This document shows positions 56,061-64,000 of a stretch of 64,000 bases of DNA, in pieces (the first letter of the stretch is position 1; each line of letters begins with the position of its first letter). The DNA is from Melolontha melolontha (taxonomy: Eukaryota; Arthropoda; Insecta; Coleoptera; Scarabaeidae): assembly GCA_935421215.2 (NCBI GenBank), contig OW285238.1:56599126-56663125 (forward strand). The letters are read 5' to 3'. The position numbers were made by a program, and so were the translations under genes. The notes beneath the pieces were generated by a model. The model ran no database searches and had not been told where the DNA came from. It saw only the letters and a list, made by a program, of their open reading frames with translations.

Positions 56061-56164
56061 TGGTGAAGCAATGTATACAAATTAATATTTCAGTAAATTT
56101 AAATACAGATACAAACCAGTTGTTTATAACAGGTTTGTATTAATTTGTATACATTGCTTCACTA

Positions 56165-56208
56165 GCTTAACTGAGGACGCCTAGATGGCAGAAACATATG
56201 TATTAAGC
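56165..56208 (+). ncRNA. Hammerhead ribozyme motif, first direct unit
   Basis: Stem I GCTTAA/TTAAGC has six perfect pairs. Core CTGAGGA fits CUGANGA. Stem II is GCC/GGC around TAGAT with a C/A mismatch at its base. GAAAC follows, then self-complementary stem III ACATATGT, and A (GUA cleavage triplet) directly before TTAAGC. Compared with the 36.8-kb copy, stem I and stem III differ in sequence but still pair. Confidence 0.72.
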
Positions 56209-56614
56209 AGAAGTAAATGCTGAAAATACGAGGTGTATTGTCCATGTGCATAGCTACAGATATGTAAATTATTTACATGTTTGTTTCATATTGTACAAAC
56301 GCTTTATACGTGCTTAACGTATTGTCATACTTAAACAAAACCTTTTTTGTATATTTACCGCCATCTGGCTGGTTGTTAATGGACTACATCTACATACGTA
56401 TTTTATCGTTTCCCGTAGCAGCTTAGCTGTTCGAACGATAGGTAGCCCTCCAGACAAAGTCTCTTTCGCCCGTAAGATGTCAATTATTAAATAGTTGTCT
56501 TCTTATAGAACGGAACTTGCTTGATCTACGCGGGCTATTTCAGTAAATTTAAATACAGATACAAACCAGTTGATTATAACAGGTTTGTATTAATTTGTAT
56601 AAATTGCTTCACTA

Positions 56615-56658
56615 GCTTAACTGAGGACGCCTAGATGGCAGAAACATATGTATTAAGC
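56615..56658 (+). ncRNA. Hammerhead ribozyme motif, second direct unit
   Basis: Identical in the motif to 56165-56208. Cleavage at both would release a 450-nt RNA. Confidence 0.72.
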
Positions 56659-56999
56659 AGAAGTAAATGCTGAAGATACGAGGTGAATTGTCCATGTTCA
56701 TAGTTACAGATATGTAAATTATTTACATGTTTGTTTCGTATTGTAGAAATACAATATTGACTATCAGCACGAAAGGTTCGAACATGCACTTGATGTTAAA
56801 GCAATCGACTGAATCTGTTAATAAATGAACTTTGTGCCATTTGTTGAACTAGATTCTAATGTTTTATAAATTACAATATCAGAGCAATAATTCTTCAATG
56901 TCCTTTTTTGTGCCGACGGTGACAATAATATAAACAATAGTACTTTATTTATTTTTATAGAAATAAAAATACATTAAATTATTTAGATACAATTTATTT

Positions 57000-57720
57000 T
57001 TGAAAAGTCTAAATTACAGTTTCAATATCATCATGAATGGTTTCAACATGCGTTTGATGTTGACGGAATGTTCGAGTAATCAATTAATTGGATCTGTTAA
57101 TAAATCTGCCTCGGAGCCTGATTCTTTCACATGTATTCCTCAATATCATCCAGCAGTCCATCGACAATCCACATCTCATCTTCAATTATTTTTTACATGT
57201 TTGATGTAATTTTCCCAAATATTACCTTCAGCTCTAACTGTTTTGATATCTTGTAAATATTTGTCTCCATCTAATAATATCATCCCGTTCAATAAGAATG
57301 CTTTTTTGTTCTACCTTTTGAAATTCAAAACCAATATATTTCAAAAGCCTATATAATGTAGATCGTGTTAAATTAGGTCATTGTCATTTAGTAAAAAAAA
57401 GGTATGTACTTCTTTTCGTACAAGTAATTGTATCTTCATTATAAGTATGTAAGCGAGAATTTAGTTTCAAACTTTCATTCTTCTGCTTATTGTTTTGACT
57501 CGACAATGGCGCTTTTTGTTGTGCCTTTCTTATATTTTTAAGCTATGCACTGAACAATTTAGGACTCCACTCGCTTCTGCAGCAGCAGCAGTAACAGTTA
57601 TAGGTTTCTTAAGAAAATAGTTGAAGATATTAAGCATCATCTGTTTCTCTTTTTGGGTAAAACATTCACCCATTCGCAATTTTTGCATTGCAGGCTCCAT
57701 TGTTGATATATCTGTAACAC
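57000..57720 (-). pseudogene. DDE transposase remnant of IS630-like type, N-terminal half
   Basis: From 57700 downward the - strand reads MEPAMQKLRMGECFTQKEKQ then MLNIFNYFLKKPITVTAAAA and EASGVLNCSVHSLKI (helix-turn-helix), and further on LLNGMILLDGDKYLQDIKTV with RAEGNIWENY. The order 'ERxDI..WR.KYLr.IK..R.EGR.iyYlDETW' is familiar from a repetitive insect transposase family, but the catalytic ETW and all later parts are gone. Stops and frameshifts are many. Confidence 0.5.
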
Positions 57721-57850
57721 TAATGTTTTTATCTATATATAAATTTATTTATATCATGTTATAAATTACACATATTTTTGTAAAAAATAGGTAGCACTCC
57801 GAGAATTCCAATAAAAATAGCAAATAAATAATAACAACGGGAAAGTACAG

Positions 57851-57985
57851 CTCGGTTAATATCTGAAGGCACCCAGGATACACCACGCATGGCTAAAATA
57901 TGTCTATCTCTCTCGTTTCATGCTGCGTTCTACTTTTTTGTCTTAAAATTGTTATCCATGCAAGTGCCATCAAATGTTAACCGAG
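57851..57985. mobile_element. MITE, first of a tandem pair (135 bp)
   Basis: The ends are CTCGGTTAATAT and, inverted, ATGTTAACCGAG. No coding capacity. Confidence 0.75.
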
Positions 57986-57989
57986 TTAG

Positions 57990-58124
57990 CTTGGTTAATA
58001 TCTGAAAGCACCCAGGATGTGCGAGGCGTGGCTAAAATATGTCTATCTCTCTCGTTTCACACAGCGTTCTGATTTTTTGTCTTAGAATTTTTATCCTCGC
58101 ATGTGCCATCACATGTTAACCGAG
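57990..58124. mobile_element. MITE, second of a tandem pair (135 bp)
   Basis: Begins CTTGGTTAATAT, ends ATGTTAACCGAG; about 90% like its neighbour and the same length. The pair is separated by only 4 bases. Confidence 0.75.
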
Positions 58125-58379
58125 TTATAACAATAATATTTGATAGATGAAAAATAAATTCAACTGTTTTCAATTTTAACTCAACAAATGAAAGATCACT
58201 AATAGAAATATTAATACATTTGACAACGGTTAGAGAAATGGAAAAAGTAAGCGTTATTGCAATTGTTTGAAAAGAAAAGGAGATGTATATATCCTTATAA
58301 GAATATACACTTCATTGTAAACATGAAACAATCTGTACGTCTGCGTAAATATTGTGAGCTTTGAAATTTTTAGCAACTA

Positions 58380-58533
58380 CAAATGTATGACATTAATATA
58401 CTGTCATTTATATTTTCTATTCCTTGAAAAAGGCATCATTTGCCGAAACATGTAGAATTGTTTTAAATATATTTATATAGAAGTAAAACCAGGCCTTAAA
58501 TCGTCAACAAATTGAGTTTAATATATATATATA
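58380..58533 (+). repeat. Penelope end, left arm of a split palindrome
   Basis: The segment contains CCTTGAAAAAGGCATCATTT then GCCGAAACATGTAGAATTG, a decayed hammerhead-like terminus (stem GGCA/TGCC, GAAAC, ACATGT, A). Its reverse complement lies at 62632-62780; the DD41D-type element C was inserted into the (TA)n tract between the two arms. Confidence 0.7.
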
Positions 58534-59164
58534 TACAGGGTGTCCAGAAACTCTCCTGACAAACGAAGACCGGAGTTTCCTCTGATAATTTTAAGACAAT
58601 TAAACCCAAATTCACCTAGTCCGAAAATGCTTCCTAAGGGAGCTAGAGTTCTTTGAAGATGGCGCCTTGTATTTATTTTTTATTAAATTCCTCCAGAACG
58701 CTTCTATTTAGAAAAACAAAAACTGGTATGCTTATTTATCCTCCAGAGGTGCATCGATTCCATCAATGGCGAATTTCTAGTACCAGTCATAGGCGTCCGT
58801 TTTGGGTAGGTCAACGGTTATTTTAAGGCATAACTTTTTTGTCTTTAACTTTTAAGCATTTGTGACACTAGATTATTAAATTTTCAGGTATTCCAGTACT
58901 AAAATGTACTCTTACTTTAAGTCGGTAGGATACACCGTTTTCTAGAAAAATCGATTTGTAAATTTTTCGTTTTTTCTTCATTAAAGTTCAATTTATTATG
59001 TACCTACTTATTTTTAGCGACGAAGTTGGCTTGGACTATCAAGACATGGATGAAAATTAATTTAATAAATTAAAAACAAATTATTTATTACAATGGAACG
59101 AAACTAACAAAAAAAGAACAAGTATCAAAGGTAGATTGTTACAAAAGTTGCTCGATGTGATGAC

Positions 59165-60922
59165 TAGAGCTGGGGATGTTTGCGGTGTGCCAGGATAGTA
59201 TTCAGTTAAACGCACGAATATAATGACCTTGTTTCGATCGGTGATGCATGCGTGATTTTATTGCTTTACATGCATTCGCTATTTATATCACTTAGGTATG
59301 TCAGTTATGTGTACTGTATATAAATAACACACTTACCTTATTTACGATTATTATAGCATAGCGCCAAGTGGATAAGACTTGCAGTAAGTTTGTAGCATTA
59401 GATACGTTTCCATATTTGTAGCGGTGAGCGAGGTACGCCGTGATGAATAAATTTTTTTATATTTTGAGAAAGACCGCTCGACATCTACGGATGTAACACA
59501 CGCACAATTAAAATAATCTTTATAGATAGAAACCGAATCTACACTTGCACCATTACTAATTTGTTTTAATCTGGTAAAATCAAAATCATTGTTTATCACA
59601 CTCTCGAACTTTTCTATTACATTAACATTTTTGTTGTCATTTACTGCGCATAGCTGGGCGTGTACATCGTCCAGTATTTGCAGTGACTCCGCTAACGATA
59701 ATGCAGTATTTTGAAATTTCTCGATTGCGTTAAACAATCCTATATGATTGTTATAAATAGTTTGTAAATCTGCATCAAGGGACGGGTTTTGAAAGAGTCT
59801 CTGGCTTTCCTTAATGGCTACAGCTTCGGCAGGATTGAATTGTAGAACCACAGATTTTATTTGTTGGAAATACTTATCATAATAAAATGCCGCCTTTAAC
59901 CAACTTCCCCAACGTGTAAGGATTGGCTCTGGTGGTTCGGGAATACCAGGGCACCGACTGTGAAGCTCTCGAATTCGTTTGGGAGATTTTAGAAACACTT
60001 TTTTTGTGGTTGCTATTTATGCATCCACCTCTGGATAACATTGCCGAATAGTTTGTGCCACAAGGTGTAAAGCATGAACTTTACATGTCACATGCAAAAG
60101 TCTCTCACAATCTGCTTTAAGAGAACGGCCTACAGAACGCATTGTGGCAGCACCATCGCTCATAAACATCAGGAGTTGATTAGTTGAAACTTGAAATTAT
60201 TGTAGCGTATCGAGCACTACCTTCGTAATTACTTCGCTAGTGCACTTTTCCAATCTTTTGCTGGCTAATAAAATGGGAAATGTTGATTTGACAGGATCTA
60301 GTACACGCACTATAATATTCACAATAGAATGTTTTTTTCGATCTGTCGTTTCGTCGACACATACCCATAACTGTTTATCATTTACTACTGCTTTCATTCT
60401 GTTTTCAATGTCCTCACGCACAATTGGTAAATAGGTGAGTAACGTTCTCCGTGACGGTAGCTTTTTGTTGGAATTGTATTTATTCCAAAAGTCGTGAAAG
60501 GCTTTTCTATCTAGCAGGTGAACTGGCACATCGCAGACGAGTAGCATTGTCAATAAATCGAAAATGAATTGCGTTTTAAACAGCACATTATTTTTTTTTT
60601 CTTTGTGGTGTACACTTTCAACATGTCTTTTACAGTCATATTTGTCCCAGCAAAGTAACTGTTTATCGCGTAATTTACAAACCACTTTTGCTCCATTATA
60701 ATACAAATCGGGAAAGTCTCGGATAAATTTCTTCACGTCGTTATACAATGGGCGCTTTCTTGGCTTGGGCACGTCCGTCATACTTATTAAATAGAGCTCA
60801 AGACAACACACGATCACGTTGCCAGTTCACGACTAACTAAAGTGTTTCGCTGCATCGTGTTTATACGCTGGTGGGGATGCACTACATACGGTCCTGCCGT
60901 ACCGCAAACATCCTCAGCTCTA
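59165..60922 (-). mobile_element. hAT element nested in element C
   Basis: Ends read inward TAGAGCTGGGGATGTTTGCG and TAGAGCTGAGGATGTTTGCG. The 8 bases outside each are GTGATGAC (59157-59164 and 60923-60930), the target duplication expected for hAT. It contains a single transposase gene on the - strand. Confidence 0.95.
59351..60781 (-). pseudogene. hAT transposase with two nonsense codons
   Basis: From ATG 60781 (MTDVPKPRKRPLYNDVKKFI) the frame runs without shift to the stop after 59351, about 476 residues, interrupted only by TAA codons near 60196 and near 60018. The N-terminal BED finger is partly worn (VVCKLRDKQLLCW, with Arg for the second Cys). CVDETTDRKKHSIVNIIVRV carries the first catalytic Asp and MFMSDGAATMRSVGRS the second; DVERSFSKYKKIYSSRRTSL, near the end, is the hAT dimerisation region. 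The domain order is standard for the family. Only two point changes disable it. Confidence 0.92.
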
Positions 60923-60930
60923 GTGATGAC

Positions 60931-61970
60931 CATTAGTCTCTATGCATAAGTTTACCCTTTTGCTTAGAGAACGCCGAATTCTTGCAAAAATTCCAAAGTT
61001 ATTTCTAAATTCGTTGCAAGCATCTTGTATCCTTAGCCAGAGTTGTGCGCGATTTTGTATCGGAACGGAATAAACAAATGCTTTTATGTATCCCCAATCA
61101 CAATAATCGCAAGGATTCAAATCCGACGACCTTGCTGGCCAAGCAACTGGACCGCCTCTTCCAATCCAATGGTCTTCGTAGTTATTATCTAGAGTCTCGT
61201 ACATTCCTGCTAAAGTGGGCCGGACAGCCGTCCTGTAGAAACCATAAGTTTTGCCGAATATTTAAACGCACCTCATCTAACAAATCAGGTAAAATAGTTT
61301 GCAGGAAATGTAAGTAATCAGCACCATTTAAACGAGCAGGTAATTCCACAGGTCCAAGTAGATAATCGTCAACTACTCCTATCCAGACGTTTATGCTAAA
61401 CCTATGCTGATGCTTAAATTCTTGAACAACGTGGGGATTGTCACCAACGTACGAATAATAATGTGCATTATGTACATTAAAAATTACATTTTTTTAGAAT
61501 GTAGCTTCGTCACCAAACAAAATGTTCCCGAATAAATTTTCATCTTGTTTTTTCTGATTTTGTAACCATCTAGCGAATTCTACGCGAGCAGGAAAATCTT
61601 CTTCTAGCAGTGCTTGCACCTTTGTAAAGTGAAAAGGATATAAATTTTCTTTGTGTAAGATATTTCCTACGGATGATTTTGAAATTGTGGGGTACATGGC
61701 AGATAGTCTTCGAACGCTAATTTCTGGATTTTCCTCAACTTCCATTAAAATAACATCTTCATGTTCTGCTGTTACATCATTATGTCTCCCTGTTTCATTA
61801 TTTTTTGGGACCACTGAACCTGTTTCTCTTAATCGTTGATGAAGAGCTGTAAATGTTGAGTGAGTGGGATGCTGACGATTGGGAAATTTTTCAGCGTATC
61901 TACGTTGCGCCGCTCGAGCGTTACACCTCATTTCGCCATAAACTAAATGCATATCGGCGTATTCCTCATT
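60931..61970 (-). pseudogene. DD41D-type transposase of element C, broken
   Basis: From about 61970: FTNEEYADMHLVYGEMRCN, ISVRRLSAMYPTISKSSVGN (helix-turn-helix), ILFGDEATF (first catalytic Asp), a frameshift near 61493, FSINVWIGVVDDYLLGPVEL, FLQDGCPAHFSRNVRD (second Asp), a frameshift near 61205, WPARSSDLNPCDYCDWGYIK (third Asp) and CIETNGHH. The hAT insertion falls right here; the last codons, IEQLL and stop, lie on its other side at 59156-59139. The start Met appears to be lost. All three catalytic Asp residues remain. Confidence 0.88.
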
Positions 61971-62584
61971 AGTAAAAATCTTTTTTTTTTAAATTGAAAT
62001 CGTTGTGTTTGAATAACACAAAGTAAAAAATGAAAAGATAAACTTCGCGAACTGACAACAATTTGACAATGAAAAACGTAGGTTTTACTTCTGTTGGCAG
62101 TTCAGAGCTAACTACTGCAAAAAATAAAAAATTGAACTTTAATGAAGAAAAAACGAAAAATTTACAAATTGATTTTTCTAGAAAACGGTGTATCCTGCCG
62201 ACTTAATGTAAGAGTATCTTTTAGTACTGGAATACCTGAAAATTTAATACTCTAGTGTCACAAATGCTTAAAAGTTAAAGACAAAAAAGTTATGGCTTAA
62301 AATAACCGTTGACTTACCCAAAACGGACGCCTATGACCGGTACTAGAAATTCGCAATTGATGGAATCGATTCATCTCTGGAGGATAAATAAGCATACCAG
62401 TTTTTGTTTTTCTAAATAGAAGCGTTCTGGAGGAATTTAAAAAAAAATAAATACAAGGCGCCATCTTCAAAGAACTCTAGCTCCCTTAGGAAGCATTTTC
62501 GGACTAGGTGAATTTGGGTTTAATTGTCTTAAAATTATCTGAGGAAACTCCGGTCTTCGTTTGTCAGGAGAGTTTCTGGACAGC

Positions 62585-62587
<3 letters not shown>

Positions 62588-62630
<43 letters not shown>
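62588..62630. repeat. (TA)n tract
   Basis: Longest of several TA microsatellites (others at about 47889-47912, 53547-53570, 58521-58535, 62974-63012 and 63407-63440). Elements B and C are both inserted in such tracts. Confidence 0.9.
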
Positions 62631-62631
<1 letters not shown>

Positions 62632-62632
<1 letters not shown>

Positions 62633-62780
62633 AACTCAATTTGTTGACGATTTAAGGTCTGGTTTTACTTCTATATAAATATATTTAAAACAATTCTACA
62701 TGTTTCGGCAAATGATGCCTTTTTCAAGGAATAGAAAATATAAATGACAGTATATTAATGTCATACATTTGTAGTTGCTA
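62632..62780 (-). repeat. Penelope end, right arm of a split palindrome
   Basis: Reverse complement of 58380-58533. A further inverted fragment (ACCAGACCTTTAATCG...GAGTTTA, 62938-62968) shows that more than two ends were stacked here. Confidence 0.65.
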
Positions 62781-62969
62781 TGGATAAAATTATTCAAAGA
62801 TACATTCCAATTGAATAATAATAAATCATGCCTTATTATTCCAAAATAGATAGACAACAAAAACAGGGAAACGCAAGACATGAGTTATAATTATGTTTGC
62901 GCCCGTGGAGCGACTTAAGATGTAAAGGTGTAATAAACCAGACCTTTAATCGCCGACTGATTGAGTTTA

Positions 62970-63011
<42 letters not shown>

Positions 63012-63020
63012 TAACGAGCC

Positions 63021-63363
63021 ATCGAAAAAATTCATAATTGGAGTAGACTGTGAAATTGGGTGTGAAATTGGGAAAGTTTGTGTCAAATTTTTCAAAACTC
63101 TTATTAAGAAAATTGTTTGTGTTTAGATGTAAATGGACAACATTTTCAACAACTTCTGTAGGTATATGTAAATTTTGATTATGATTTTGATATTAAATAA
63201 ATTATTTGTTTTCTTTTTTGTTGTAGTATCATTTCAATGCCATAACCTTTTTTACAATGAAACCAAATGAAACTGTCAAGCATCAAGTAACGTGTCATTA
63301 TGTGGAAGTGGTTAAAGTATCAACCCAATTTCACAGTCTACTCCAATTATGAATTTTTTCGAT
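63021..63363 (+). mobile_element. MITE derived from a DD41D-type element (343 bp)
   Basis: Inverted ends of 40 bp read ATCGAAAAAATTCATAATTG then GAGTAGACTGTGAAATTGGG. Inside, one + frame still reads CLDVNGQHFQQLL and a stop, the transposase C-terminus of this family (compare CIDLEGQHFQHLL at 32714). No clear TA duplication was found. Confidence 0.75.
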
Positions 63364-63402
63364 TGAATTTACCATAACATACAAAGGTCACGAAATAATT
63401 AT

Positions 63403-63440
<38 letters not shown>

Positions 63441-64000
63441 TTAATCTTTAAGAAAAATAGAAATAAATCGCTTTGTTTTTTACCTGTTTGAAAATTTCAT
63501 GAGCTTCGCATTGCGTGAACAACATGGTTAACGAAATTAGCAAGTTGAGAAACAAACGACCAGTAATACAAGCTCCTAGCGATACAATCCTTATAAAATT
63601 ACGAAAACCGAAGAAGTTATGTTTCTCGAACAACATGAGGAATTTATGTTTTATTACTGGTCAAATATGCGTTTGTAATTACAAAATTTACTTTACAAAC
63701 AATATTTATCTGAATTTATTTATTTACACAAACCCGTAATTAGTAAATATATCAAAATTATAAAACCAGACTACAAAAAAATTACAAATTTTATTTATTC
63801 ATCGTACGAAGGCAGGTTGACTAATTCGCGCGATCGCCTAGCGTAGGCTGTGAAATAAAAAAATATATAAATAACAGTTTGATTACCGATGCCTTGTCAG
63901 TTTACTGTTAGTGTTTGATAAATTTGTGACAAAGCATGTTTTGTAGGCAATTTTCTAAATTTTACCCTGCTACTAATTAAGTGAAAATGGAGTGCAGTGA
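63364..64000. other. Unassigned end of window
   Basis: A (TA)n tract and short AT-rich ORFs only. None shows a motif, and no cyclase exon was recognised. Confidence 0.4.

Larger units (their letters stand above)
55875..56743 (+). mobile_element. Foldback family with 14-bp target duplication, long copy 2 (869 bp)
   Basis: It begins ACAAAAAAGGTTTTGTTTAA and ends GTTTGTTTCGTATTG. The flanks are TAGAAATACAATAT at 55861-55874 and 56744-56757, an exact 14-bp match. Structure: an inverted partial unit on the left, then two direct units; the hammerhead motif lies at 56017-56060 (-), 56165-56208 (+) and 56615-56658 (+), the latter two 450 nt apart. No ORF is present, so it must use another element's proteins. 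Confidence 0.9.
58536..62587 (-). mobile_element. DD41D-type element C with 460-bp terminal repeats and a nested hAT
   Basis: Ends read inward CAGG(G/C)TGTCCAGAAACTC on both sides. The inverted repeats cover 58536-58995 and 62127-62587 with few differences. TA lies outside each end (58534-58535, 62588-62589), within a (TA)n tract. Without the 1758-bp hAT insertion and its 8-bp duplication the element would be about 2.29 kb, similar to element B. Confidence 0.93.

Noticed and set aside
58436..58475. Working hammerhead ribozyme at the split Penelope palindrome
   Set aside because: Stem II, GAAAC and stem III remain, but the CUGANGA core reads CUUGAAA, so it cannot be called functional.
61045..61317. 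+ strand ORF ending in Cys and Lys
   Set aside because: Shadow of the element C transposase on the - strand.

Overview
The window looks like insect nuclear DNA, most likely from a transposon-rich genome such as a beetle; the order is an inference from element composition and not proven. It is AT-rich, non-coding DNA is dominated by degraded transposons, and the only host gene I can support is on the + strand: two exons (42149-42503 and 51829-52174) of a soluble guanylate cyclase alpha subunit. They are joined in phase across a 9.3 kb intron and covered by canonical splice sites. The remaining exons lie outside the window or were not recognised.

Layout. 0.5-5.8 kb: Tc1, DD41D-type, Tigger-like and mariner remnants. 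6.35-8.45 kb: a piggyBac copy with TTAA target duplication. 8.75-11.5 kb: a Jockey-like non-LTR element on the - strand. 12.4-15.8 kb: a Penelope GIY-YIG remnant, a DD41D-type element, tandem repeats, hairpins and the smallest copy of a foldback family. 17-23 kb: piggyBac and mariner scraps, a hAT MITE, a deleted mariner and a Jockey-like copy. 24-31 kb: non-LTR tails, Penelope palindromes, a Penelope element with a hammerhead-like motif, and a mariner pseudogene. 31-35 kb: two DD41D-type elements and a Penelope palindrome. 36-38.75 kb: a Jockey-like copy interrupted by a foldback element. 39.1-40.65 kb: an intact tyrosine recombinase ORF of Crypton type flanked by palindromic sites. 42-52 kb: the cyclase exons, whose intron holds Penelope, Gypsy, SINE, DD41D-type and mariner sequences. 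52.6-54.8 kb: a mariner pseudogene split by a long inverted-repeat element. 55.9-56.75 kb: a third foldback copy. 57-63.4 kb: a transposase remnant, MITEs, and a DD41D-type element that carries a nested hAT element.

Three observations stand out. First, three insertions (15.7, 36.2 and 55.9 kb) share the same termini and each has a 14-bp target duplication; the two long copies hold six hammerhead-ribozyme motifs with covarying stems, placed so that two same-strand motifs delimit a 437- or 450-nt unit. Second, the tyrosine recombinase ORF has all its catalytic residues and lies beside four alternating copies of an 11-mer that resemble recombinase sites. Third, a DD41D-type element with 540-bp terminal repeats has an open 358-codon transposase in which the third catalytic Asp is Gly, while two relatives in the window keep that Asp but carry frameshifts.
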